A program made the position numbers and the translations under genes. This document shows, piece after piece, positions 1 through 11,700 of a DNA stretch of 64,000 nt. This DNA comes from Acanthopleura granulata (Eukaryota > Mollusca > Polyplacophora > Chitonida > Chitonidae). Location: assembly GCA_016165875.1 (NCBI GenBank), contig JABBOT010000014.1:6942901-7006900 (forward strand), in the 5' to 3' direction. Position 1 is the stretch's first letter; each line of letters starts with the position of its first letter. The notes under the pieces were generated by a model. That model saw nothing but the letters and a program-made list of their open reading frames with translations. It did no database searches and was not told the origin of the DNA.

Positions 1-1190
1 GCCAGAACGGCAAAGTTTTAAGGTGTGATCCAGTAGGTAATAGTGGCTGATCAGAACATGAAATCTATTGGCTATTCAGAGATGCTGTTGTTGAGTGTGA
101 CACTCGGTGCATTCATTGACACCCGGTCGGCGACTGTCTGAGAAAAAGAAAGAAATGAGCCCGTTTTTGTTCTGCATGACTCACCTAGAATTCCTTTGGT
201 GATCAGGCCATGTCAGTTTTGAGTTACGTTTTTTTTGTTGTTATTTTTGGGGGGGGGGGGGCAGGTGGCAAGACTAATAATATCTTGTTTACATCAGCAC
301 TGAGAGGTGTATGCGCATACAGTGCGATACATATATGCAGAATTGTCCCGATTAGGTGCATATTAATAAAGTTGTTTGCATTCAAACTTGATACTAATAA
401 TATGTTAGGCCATGCTTAAAGATCTATTCGTTGGCTTAAGCGGACCAGGCTGTGAGAAAAAATAGGGAATTCTTTTTTTCATTCTGACTCTTGAGAAATG
501 TAATGATTTTAGAGAAATTAATATGGAGGGGAAAAATATAAAATAAACTTTCATCAAAATACCACTAAAATCCTTCTGGTACGGGCCGTTTTTGGATGGT
601 CAGTTGAAATATGCATAATGAACATATTTTTAAGGATGGCTTTTTTATGAATGCTGGCCTAGTATTTGAGCTGCATCATCCTGCAGAACAATTTGGGCAT
701 TAGAACCAACAGTTGCCCAATTTAGGGTCATGTGGTTTAATTTTGGGTTTTTCAATTGAAATTTAATTACCTTACCCTATTATTAACATGTGCAAGGCAG
801 AATTTATTTATTCAGTCATTGTTTAATGCCACACTTTAGGAATTTTTCGTTTATATGTAAAACGACCAACCTGTGGCAAGCTTCTGACAAACTTTCCCAC
901 GGCTGATGCACAGGTATGCACACCATACTGATAGGAGACAAGCGGTCTTCAATGAACTTTTAATGGTCTGCATAAATTCTCATGTGTCATTGACCGATTG
1001 TTGCCACAAGGGTCCAATGAACAGTGAGAGTGGTGACCTGCAAGTCAGGAGGTAGTATAAGTACTTGTATATCTGTATTGTTGAACGAGAGGTCCTTACG
1101 TATTAAACTGAATGGTAGACCAGTAGTGTTGCAGATGGAATCCACTGCTGACTTGTGTCTTCGATTCAACAGGTTTGTTGGGGACATGTA
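1..1190. other. No supported gene; AT-rich flank
   Basis: I see no coding exon that I can support. The stretch holds a run of about 12 G near 249-260 and several T-rich tracts. A weak retropepsin-like frame at its right end (about 1024-1190, plus) is discussed in the findings. Confidence 0.6.
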
Positions 1191-1194
1191 CATC

Positions 1195-1797
1195 AGAGCC
1201 GGCGAAGAATGCTGGTTAAATTCTGCACACACTGCATGACCAACTCATTCAGAACCTGATGTCTTTGTGAAAAATTTACCTGGTGAAGAATTCTGGTTAA
1301 ATTCTCCAGAAACTGCCTGACTCAACCAGACCCGATGAAAAATTTACCTGGTGAAGAATTCTGGCTAAATTCTCCAGAAACTGCCTGACTCAACCCGACC
1401 CGATGAAAAATTTACCTGGCGAAGAATTCTGGTTAAATTCTCCAGAAACTGCCTGACTCAACCAGACCCGATGAAAAATTTACCTGGTGAAGAATTCTGG
1501 TTAAAATCTCCAGAAACTGCCTGACTCAACCAGACCCGATGAAAAATTTACCTGGTGAAGAATTCTGGTTAAATTCTCCAGAAACTGCCTGACTCAACCA
1601 GACCTGATGAAAAATTTACCTGGTGAAGAATTCTGGTTAAATTCTCCAGAAACTGCCTGACTCAACCAGACCCGATGAAAAATTTACCTGGTGAAGAATT
1701 CTGGTTAAATTCTCCAGAAACTGTCTGACTCAACCAGACCCGATGAAAAATTTACCTGGTGAAGAATTCTGGTTAAAATCTCCAGGCACAGCAGGAC
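1195..1797. repeat. 68-bp tandem repeat, about 8 units
   Basis: Units of 68 bp recur with very few substitutions, each holding the word gaagaattctggttaaa and therefore an EcoRI site. The first unit (about 1195-1270) is diverged and the last breaks off near 1790. The neighbouring units are nearly identical, which points to recent array turnover. No reading frame crosses it usefully, so I regard it as a non-coding minisatellite. Confidence 0.92.
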
Positions 1798-1861
1798 TCA
1801 ACAGGTCTCAAAGAGACCTCCAGCTTCTTGTTGAAAAATTGTGGAGCACATGTATTAATAT

Positions 1862-2233
1862 TGAACACCATTCAGTTTGAACCTGGTTTCACAACCTTCC
1901 TGGTGGTTAATTAAGAGTGTCCTGTCTGCAGTAAAACATAACCGAAGATTGGTTTGGCCTTGACACAGAGTCAGACGAACATTTCTGTTGCCACGGAGCA
2001 CGCGTCTTTGGGGAATCTTGGGTATGCGTCCACGCACATGTCCGTAAGCTGAAAGCTCGACGAGCTGTAATAAATCTGGTCGCATTTCCTCTGCACCCGT
2101 GATGCGCTTGATGCGTGCCAGCTGTCGCTGTCTTTAACCAGCCATAAAATCTCGTCGTTCTTGGGCTAAGCGTTTCTGACGCTGTTCTGTATTCAATAAA
2201 AGCGCCGCGGAAGAGATAGTTATGTAGAGGCAT
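1862..2233 (-). pseudogene. Possible decayed coding segment, unidentified
   Basis: On the minus strand one frame from about 2190 down to 1862 reads as a charged, helix-like stretch (RQKRLAQERRDF), then an in-frame TAA near 2135, then a further 76 open codons. The residue mix is protein-like before and after the stop, which suggests a broken exon or pseudogene rather than chance. An overlapping frame (1907-2233) is open for 108 codons but has no recognisable features. I do not recognise the family. Confidence 0.25.
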
Positions 2234-2239
2234 TTAGGC

Positions 2240-3495
2240 ATTCCATACATCATTCTGTCATATTTCAGTTCAATAAACGCCGTGATTGATTGAATTTTAT
2301 TGCGCCACATTTGAGCGCACAGCGACGTGTTCCATAGAAACCATCAATGCTGGCAATAGACTGATGGTTCCTGAAGTGCGCCTACATGTGTTATAGTGGT
2401 TATAACTTAGACGTTCTTATGACGGTTTCAAGAGACAGTCAAATACTTGTTTATTCAACTCCAAAATGAGTTAATTACACTCCTGTTCTTTAGAAGAGGC
2501 TGGCACTTGAAGGATTGTGGACGAAGTACCACTGTATTCCTGCTTTATGTAATCATGCCTTTTTAGAATTGTGGGTACTGGTAAACTGTATTATAAAACC
2601 AGCTGTAGACGGAAAAGATTTCCGACTTTGGCGAGTGCTGGATTCAAAGATAAAGATGAGTTAATTGAGCCAGTTGTAAGTGAGAATGTACCCTATATGA
2701 TTCCGAGATATTTTATATTGCTTTTGGAAAGGTGTGTTGAGATTTCTGTGGTAGTTAGGATGATATCCTGCTGGAAAAATGTAAGTTTCAACTCTGATAA
2801 TAACATTCTATGACGTTGCCTTGCCTTAAAAAGTACTCTTTCTAGTCGACATTTGAGATAATTTAGGGTATTCATTTTCGTTATTTCATACTTGAATGGC
2901 AAAAACAGTAGATATTAGTGTGGCAAGGTCTGTTTATCGTGCTTTGGTTTCTGTGAAAGAACTGCTCCAATTACAGTTGTATTGTTGGAGTTTGTGAAAA
3001 TGTTTTAATTTAGTTGAATCTGAGACTATATTTTTTCTACCAGACCAGTCTCTACACTAGTTCTGCATTTGTAATGAATTTCACGATTTTCACTGGGCAT
3101 TGGTGTCTGTACGTATCCTCGAGAGATACATGCAGTACATGATTTTGATGACATTTTGTGCGCAAGTGCATTTTGTGCAGCTTAAAATCAACTTCAAAAA
3201 CCAGATAGATGTGTGCAGAAGTTTTGTGAGCTAATTCATTTTGTGGCCCTCGGGTGAAGTTTAAAAACTGGCATTCTCCATACGTGAATTCTGCATTTCT
3301 AGCTTAAGGTCCCTGAATTACTTGTGCATATTTTTCCTTCGTACTGAAACTTAACTTCAAATATTAATCGATTTGTCATACATGAAATTACTCTATTTTC
3401 CAAATCCATTGTTTTTAAAGGTCAGCTTTTTTTCTTGCTACTGTAGTAAAATACACATGTGAGTCTAATGCATGTATATCAACAGTGGCAAAGGG
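2240..3495. other. No supported feature
   Basis: AT-rich sequence with scattered short open frames of under 80 codons. None shows splice sites or protein-like composition that I can defend. Confidence 0.55.
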
Positions 3496-3499
3496 TGTT

Positions 3500-3765
3500 T
3501 GAGGTCTGCTGCAGGGTCATGACCCAGGCGCCTCTCACCAATGCGATCACTTTCAGTTCAAGCCCAGCTCAGGCTGGCTTCCCCTCCTGTCGTAAACTTG
3601 GAAGGTCCGTCAGCAACCTCAGGATGGGCTTGGGTTTCCCCCAGGTTCTACCCGGTTTCCTCCCACCGTAGTGCTGGCTGCCATTTTATAAGTGAAGTGT
3701 AAAATGTAAATATTCTTGAGTATGGAATGAAACACCAATCAGATAAATGAATAAATAAATTAATT
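3500..3765 (+). mobile_element. SINE, 'tacggcgtaaaacacc' family, copy 1
   Basis: It has the same block order as the copies near 9812, 17250 and 23800: a tRNA-like head (gtgggttcaagccc-type B box, here agttcaagcccag), a middle 'ggtttcctcccaccgtagtgctggctg', then 'attcttgagtatgg' and an A-rich tail of ATAAATGAATAAATAAAT. Several substitutions mark it as an old copy. The head-to-tail orientation is plus. Confidence 0.85.
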
Positions 3766-4256
3766 CTCACAGTTTGATAAACAGCCGTGTACAATTTGCT
3801 GTATAGAAAATGAATTTCAAGTGACAGTATTGTCTATTAACACTTTCTGGATGCAACACTAGAATCCCTGTCATATCTAGTAAACTTGTGAAAAGCAAGA
3901 ACACTGTTACTTGTAGAAATTTTCCCAGGCTAATATTTGAAAATTGCCAAGTACACATGCAAGTATTCATCAGGGGTTTTTCCAGCTAATTTCTTTTTAG
4001 AGACTCAGTTTAAACAAACTGGAGAACTCAATATTTTTTTCATAACCAGTGTATCAAAAACTCAATTAAGTTCATAAATAACTCAATACAAAATGTGCCT
4101 AAAACTGAATTTTCCGATATCTCTCTTGGTGGTTACCACGACGAGAAAGTGGCTAGAAAAAACGCTCTAATAAATGAAATAAATGAAAACAGTTACATAT
4201 TTGCTTAGTTAACTATACCTTGCTGAATAGTTTTAGCCAAGCAATGCCACGGTTAC

Positions 4257-4420
4257 CTGACGTCAGTGAACCACTTCGAGTCGACATTGCCCAGGCTGGC
4301 GACATGACTCAAGAACAGTTCCGTCAGAAAGACCCCTCCTAGATCGGGTAAATAATTGATATCTTTGCTGCCCAATTTTATTCTTACGAGCAGCATGTGT
4401 ATTGACTCGTCAGACGCCAT
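4257..4420 (-). CDS. Candidate first coding exon of an unidentified gene
   Basis: On the minus strand an ATG at 4420 opens a 54-codon frame that ends at a good splice donor (cgtcag followed by gtaacc, phase 2). The predicted peptide begins MASDESIHMLLVRI and has a mixed hydrophobic/charged composition (DINYLPDLGG, FLTELFLSHV) typical of real protein. The gene would run leftward out of the window. It faces the PNKD-like gene head to head about 1.1 kb away, so a shared upstream region is possible. I do not recognise the family and see no second exon with confidence. Confidence 0.4.
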
Positions 4421-4604
4421 TGTTTGTGTTAATGCCAAATTGACACTTTCCCATGTATCTTACATGTGTCTGTGAAATTTGCAGTGTAATTTTTGAAAAC
4501 AGTTTAAATTGTCTTGAGTGCCTCAATTTTTATGTGAATTTAACAGTGCAATTTTCACTGTGATAAAAATTAGACAAATGCATCATATATATTGTTGTAT
4601 ATTG

Positions 4605-4931
4605 AATGGTGAGACAAAGCTGACTGACTCATTTGTGTGTTACATGACAGAGGAGGCCAGTGGTGAGACAAAGCTGACTGACTCATTTGTGTGTTACATG
4701 GCAGGGGAGGCCAATTGTGAGACAAAGCTGACTGACTCATTTGTGTGTTACATGGCAGGGGAGGCCAATGGTGAGACAAAGCTGACTGACTCATTTGTGT
4801 GTTACATGGCAGGGGAGGCCAGTGGTGAGACAAAGCTGACTGACTCATTTGTGTGTTACATGGCAGGGGAGGCCAATGGTGAGACAAAGCTGACTGACTC
4901 ATTTGTGTGTTACATGGCAGGGGAGGCCAAT
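4605..4931. repeat. 54-bp tandem repeat, 6 units, open on both strands
   Basis: Six near-perfect 54-bp units. Because 54 is a multiple of three, the array is open on both strands: the plus frame gives an 18-residue repeat with the core GETKLTDSFVCYMAGEA within a 149-codon frame (4518-4967), and the minus frame gives MSQSALSHHWPPLPCNTQ (4570-4902). There is no signal peptide, splice context or codon preference favouring either strand, so I annotate it as a minisatellite that happens to be open. Confidence 0.85.
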
Positions 4932-5499
4932 TTCACAACACAAATTCTGACTTCATTCATAACTTAAAGCATTGATACAGATACACTGTATAATGTACAA
5001 TTTTTTGCCTCATGGGGTTGAAGTATTGATACATGTATATCCACAAAATACTTGAATTTGGCAGATGGTCCCAATTTTAATTCATAAGGTCTGAAATTAA
5101 GCGTATGAAATGAAATGAGCTAAAGTTTCATCCCATACCAGGTTGCCCACATTACCAGATTCGGACAGTTGTAATGTTCCAAGAAAGGGTCTTTTTGTAG
5201 GTTCGGTTTGAAGATATGTTGATATTCTACCGGAAAGTGTATAAGTTTCTACACCACAAATAAAATTTTAAAGCATCTACTCACCTCATAGAATGCAATC
5301 ATTAAGCGAAATTTTAAGCCATTTACTGTACATTTCCATATAGTTATACGTATGTTAAAGCTAGACTGGCATGAAGAGCCACAAGTCACGACTGCACATC
5401 CATCACCTACGGGTGCGCAGGTGCCCTGCCAAATCACGATCAGGTAATTAATGACATTAGTCCGAGTTGCTTGGAGCACTGTGGCTTCTCTTGTTTCCC

Positions 5500-5747
5500 A
5501 TGGTGATGACCCCTGCTTCTAGCAGATCAGATTTTGGGGTCAGTGCTTCATTGCTTCAGTGGAACTCAACTGTGCCGAGAATCAATACCCAGGACTATAA
5601 TGGAGAACTATTCCCCTCTGGCCTTGAGCTGGACAAAATATCTAAGAAACTGCCGGTGCGTTTCACAGGCCTGTCAGGGGAAGAGCTCTTCGGGCTGAAA
5701 TCAACCAATGTGCTATTGTTTCTCGGAACAGTTTTAGCGGGGTCGTT
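5500..5747 (+). CDS. PNKD: PNKD-like exon 1 (N-terminus, membrane segment)
   Basis: ATG at 5500 (or 5506) follows an in-frame TAG at 5458. The exon ends at 5747 (phase 2) with donor gtacca; its last bases TT join the first base G of exon 2 to make Leu83. It encodes a polar leader and then a hydrophobic run, VLLFLGTVLAGSL, that continues into exon 2. This exon is inferred from frame and phase fit and from position, not from sequence identity. A splice acceptor at 5521-5522 (cttctag) is an alternative, which would move the start to an exon further upstream. Confidence 0.65.
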
Positions 5748-8700
5748 GTACCACCATACCCCCCACATTCCACCTCACCCCACCTTAAAACCATTGTTTA
5801 ATTTCCTCGTGGGTTTAAGATATGGTTTTTCTACATGTAATGAGTGCTTGTATGTGGTATTCAGGCTGTTCATCTCATCTCGTTCATAACAGCCTTAAGC
5901 ATGTTTGTGCTCCGGCCAGATTTGCAGATTCTCACAGTCCATGGAAACAATTCAGTTAAATAACGGCTGTGTTTATGCAAGCATGTATATGAATGTACAT
6001 GTAGAAACTTGCACGGTTTTGTTACCAAGATATCCTGTTCTTTGGATTCAAAAGTCAGTGACTTTCTTCTAATAAAAGTACATGGAGGGACTTCATATTC
6101 AAGGAAGTGATGTTATGTGCTACTAAACCTATTGCAGCATGTTTCTATGATGATTTGAGATACAGTGTTTTATGCAACATTGTCACAAACTTCTGTACAC
6201 AGTTTTCTTGGAGAATTGGTCTATAGTTAGCCTTGACAGGTCTAGTTAATCTATACAGACCAAGTTAAAATAAAAGACGTTTATAGTGTTCAAAATGTAA
6301 ACAAATGCTGAAATATTAGCTTGTAACATGCAGTGAGAGAAACACACTGTATTTTAATTTAGTGGAGGCTATGTAATGATGTGTAACATCAATAATCCAG
6401 TGGGATTTTTATCATTGCTGAAGTAATGAAATGTCATGAGTAGTTCGTGTGTAGTACGTACAGATGACAGTTTTCCATGGATTCACACCATTAGTCAGGG
6501 CAGTGATTAGTGCAGGTGTGTGATTTCTGCAGGTGATAATGTCATAATAAGTGTAAATCCGAAACAAGGCTTAATTAGCGGCTTAGACAAGTGCGAAGGG
6601 GCGCTCACGCACCATCAGGCCGCATGGAGCCGACTTCAGTGATGTTCTGTCTTAAGTCTTGGACACATCAAAGTGACTTGTCAAAATATTCTGTGTAGGT
6701 ATCAAGACTTTTTGCTACTACAAGGACAATATCCCCAAGCAGGAAATCTGAAATTCTTAAAATCTTAATATGTTTTCCAAGACCTGTGATATGAAGGAGT
6801 GACAAACTAGGCCAGTAATAAAACTTTCTAAACCTTCTTGACATCTGGGCTATGGAATATTTCCTTATAATGTGTGATTTTTATGTTATGATCTTAAAAC
6901 TTTCTAGAAATGGTTAAAACTTTCTCCTATGTTTAACATGGGGGCTTTGTGTAAGACAGCATGAAACCAATCACTGCAATTTACTGCAATTCCCTTGCAA
7001 CAAAGTGTCTGTTCTGTCTCTTTGTTATGGCCTGTGAGCAAAACATTAAAGCTGCATTCTATACAAGCTGGTCTTTGGTACTGGGCCCCTTGTATATATT
7101 ACTTAAGAGTCTTAAATTCAGGTTCAGCAAACTTTATCATTTTGTTTTCTATTGTTTATTACCTGGATGCCACCACTGAATGTAATATTCTCCATCAAGG
7201 CTGTTGGATAACAGCTTTAATTTAGTTTGAAATGGTCATGTCGCATGGCGATAATCCATTTTTGTTGCATGAAGAGGTCCGATGGGAAGGCATGAAAACT
7301 AATGATGGCATTGACATGTTTTGACACTCCGGTCAATGACTAGATTTATTCCCAAGTAGGGCTGGAGAGGATGCCAGCATGAGCTGGGCTTGAACTCACA
7401 ACGACCGCGTTTGTGGGAGGCTTGTAGGTCATTACGCTGTGCTGGCGCGCTGAAGCACCTCAGTGACTAGAAGTACAGTTACAGGTTCCAATACACGTAT
7501 ATGTATTGTAGGGCTAAAAGAGTAATGCAAGTGTCAGAACATCTGTCTAAATGACAGTGATAAAGGTTGAGACTTGCTCTCCCAAGAGGGCTTTTGTCCA
7601 TTTTCAAAGGATAATGGGGAGGCAAAAAAACGTGTTCTGTCCTTTATACCTTGACCTTGCGTTACACGATCTAGTGATACAGCATCACGACCGTTGCAGA
7701 CGTGTAGCCACAAGTGAGGATGCAGTACTCTGCATGTAGTAATCACAAACTGTACACGTCAGAACGCACCATTACCACATGTGATAATATCCCTGTCCTT
7801 TTTGTATGGTTTTTATATACTTCCTTCATATGTATATGTATTGTATATAAAGAAAGTTTTAAATTTGTTAGTTATGTTTGTGTACATACATTGACATAAA
7901 AGAAAAACAAATGACCAGTGATCAGGCCAGTGCTGACTGAAAAAAAATATATATTAATGTGAAACATGTACTGCAAACGTAAAAAAAATTATCATTGTAG
8001 AAATTTGATTCTAGGGTTGGTGTGGAAACAGAAAATATGACAAGAACATAAAGTAACAGTATTCTCAGTTCTCAAGGCAAAATACTGTATTTTATGTCAG
8101 AGGTAGTTTGAACTGTAAAAATGGTATCATTGAAGGTTTTAAGGTTATCTGCTAGAACTTAATCAAACTTCACAGAAAACTCTTTAATTGGTGCTTTAGG
8201 GTGGATGAATCAATCAGAATAAAGCAAAAGGTGTGACTTGCAGAAAGCCAAATGAAATCTTGCGGTGAGACGCAGAAGCAGGTATCAGCCATTATGGTTT
8301 TCATGTCACTTTAACAGGGTGCTTCATAATCAGTTTTGTAACTGAGCATGCTGCCATGTCAACCCTAAAAGCTTCTTAGGAAAAAAATACTATGTAGCCA
8401 TACATTATACTTCCATTAGGAATTCAAGAACTCATTGATTTATTTATTTATTTGATGGGGGTTTTTATGCCATACTCAAGAATATTTCATTTATACGACG
8501 ACATCCGGTGTTATGGTGGGGGAAAACAGAACAGAGACCGTGGAAAACCCACGGCCATCCGCAGGTTGCTGACAAACCGTCTCATGTATGGCCGGAAAGG
8601 AAGCCAGCAAATGAACTCTTTGTAATGCCAAAATTATACTGGACTTCTATGCACAATTTCATTAAAATCAGAAATTGAGTCCCATGGTCGAAGTGGTTTA

Positions 8701-11700
8701 AGCACACTAAAGGACTGCGCAATGACCCAGGAGCTCCATTACCCTTGCGGTCGCCACCAGTAAAATCCATGGGGCCGACAGTGAGAGTGAGGTGCAGGTG
8801 TGTTTGTCTGTGATGTAGCAGATGGTTTACATGTAGCTAAATGGTGTCAGGTGACGGTGGACAGACCTGACCAGTCCCCTTAGCAGAAGTGAGCCCTTGT
8901 TAGCTAGGTTTCCTGGGCACTGTTGTGCAACAAAGCAGGAATCTGCTAATGAAATCAATGCCATTAATATATATGCGAAAATGAACTGACTGATTTGGGT
9001 TTGGGGATGGAGGCGAGAGGGGTTGGGGTGAACTCCAGGTTCAGTCGTGGCTTTTGAGCCGGAAGGTTTGTCAAGAGCTACCTGGCATAACAAGTATGTT
9101 CCAAATCTGTCAAAAAACATTTCAGAATATGGCATTAAATACTAATCATATGAAATTACGATAATGGAACATTGGCTACTTCCCTTGATCTGTATACCAG
9201 TGTGTACATTATTAACCATGGCAAACAAATGTGCCTTTGATGTATCAGTGTTTTAGATTGTGTTTTTTATTGTATGTTTCAGGTATTATTTCTACTCCAA
9301 GACACGGGTGGGATATTATATGCACCGTCGGGATCTGGCCAAAGCCAGGCGAAAGTTTGAAGATGGCCACTCCAAGACAGAACCAACAAAATTTAATGGT
9401 ATGTTATCTATTGATTTATTCATTTATCTATTAATTCATGTCTGTCAGTGAGACATACAAGAGCAACAGGTCTTATTATTGATCATAGTGAGCTGAGCCA
9501 CCTACAATCCCCCCCCTCCAATAAAGTGGGCTTACAGCATGTTTGGGGGCAAATTCAATGTTATGAGATACTCCTTTTGGCGCTGAACCTTCCAGACAAG
9601 CTTGAAAACAACGGAGCTCTCCGAATCAAGCAAAATGAACACTACATGCACATCTATAATATAAGGAGGTTACATTGATAACAGCTTCTATTTATTCATA
9701 AAGTGACTTCTCGACATAAATACCAATACCGTTTTCAGGTGTAATGGACGGTATTACTGTCGATACCGAAATGTTGCTTCAAAATAAATAGAAGTTATTA
9801 TCCATATAACGGGGCCTCGGTAGCTCACTTAGCCTCCCACCAATGCGGTCCCGGTGAGTTCAAGTCCAACTCATGCTGGCTTCCTCTGTGGCCGTACGTG
9901 GAAAGTTCTGCCAGCAGCCCGTGAATGGTCGTGGGTTTACCCTGGGCTCTGCCCAGTTTCCTCCCACCATAATGCTGGTTGTACAAGTGAAATATTCATG
10001 AGTACGGCGTAAAACATCAAATAAATAAATAAATATCCATATAACCCCACCTTGATCATGTCAGATTTACATTATCACTGGGGAACTTGTAAAACTCCTT
10101 CCAGTCTCAAAAATTAAATGCCCCCTTTTGTTTTTTCCTGGAATACGCCGCACTTTTCGGTGCATGCATGCTTAGAAACACATAGGTTAAGTACACAAGA
10201 ATTGCAGCGTCACTCCAGGAAATGGCGCGTACCTGTGCGACCCTTTTGTCTAGCTCGTCAGAGTGTCCAGGATTAGCACACGTACATTTTATTTTGGAAG
10301 TGTGAGGGTGTGAGGGTGTGAGGTTGAGTGGGACAGCTCTCCGGTGTCAGTGAGATAGTCTTAAGTGTGGTGTTTAGCTGATAAGTCCACGAATATGATG
10401 AAGTAATCTCTGATTGGTCAGTCCATCATAAGCTTAAAAGCATGGACGCCTTCAAATCCCCAGCCGGCAGCAAAATGCTCCACACTTCTAACGAAGATAA
10501 TTCAGCAACGAACTTACACAAATTCAAGCAGGTCTTTGCATTCATGGAAAAATTTTATGATCTTCTTAATGAGCAGTGCCACAGTCAAGAGCTGTGTTTT
10601 ACTTTAAATGTGTTTGCATTGCTTAGCCATGCTTTCAGAAAGGTCGTTTCTTTGTGACAGTGATTCTGTTTGTATATGTTTCTAGGTCTGCAGATTTTGC
10701 CGATCGCAATACTGGAAGACAACTACTCCTACCTGGTGATGGACACAATAAATAAAACAGCCGTGTGTGTGGACCCGGCAGATGCTCAGGCTGTTCAGGT
10801 GAGGGGTTGGATAGCGAGAGGCAGTGATTGAAACATGATTGAAATGTCAAAAGTTGATTGTAGCACAATGTCTGGAGTGTTATAGTTATACGTTTCTCTT
10901 GTAACTGTTTTTAAAGTGACGTCATGATGATGACCCAGGAAAGAAGCATTTGACGTCATTAAAATGACGTCAAGGTCCTACCGCCGGGTGTTTGAGGGGC
11001 CCTTATTGATTCTAAACGGGTATATGGCCACATTGGTAGGGTCAAAAGTTGAGGCTGGAGATTAACATGTGCCGATAGTGGAGGGCTAATAATAGAAAAA
11101 CAAAAGAGTATTGCAATTGGTTTTATCTTCATGGTCAGAATAACTTCTTGCATGGTGTAGTTTCAGTTTCTGGCTCAAGCTTGTGTATTGGATTTTGGTA
11201 TTGTGACAAGACTTACGCCAGACTCCTCTGTATGATTAAGGCTTCTCTACTGGACTTCTGTGTGTTGGATTAAAGCCCCTAACTGAGGCTTCTGTTTGTC
11301 ACTGAACCTTCTTTTCTGGATTGAGGCTTTAGTGTGAATTAGGTGCCTTTTACATTTTATAGAATTCTTTGTGTTATTATTATTATAAAGACGTCTTAAG
11401 TGGATGCACATTACACTTTTCTCTTTGATTTAGACATCTGAACTGGACTAGACCTCTGCATCGGATTTGGACTTTTTTTTAACTGGATTTGGGCTTTTTA
11501 CTGGTTTTGGACTGATATATTGGATTTATACTTTTTTACCGGATTTGGCGTTTTTACTGGTTTTGGACTGATATATTGGATTTATACTTTTTTACTAGAT
11601 TTGATCTTTTTACTGGTTTTGGACTGATATATTGGATTTATACTTTTTTACTAGATTTGATCTTTTTACTGGTTTTGGACGGATATATTGGATTTACATG

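Noticed and set aside
4570..4902. 110-codon minus-strand repeat protein
   Set aside because: Product of the 54-bp tandem array; the other strand is equally open.
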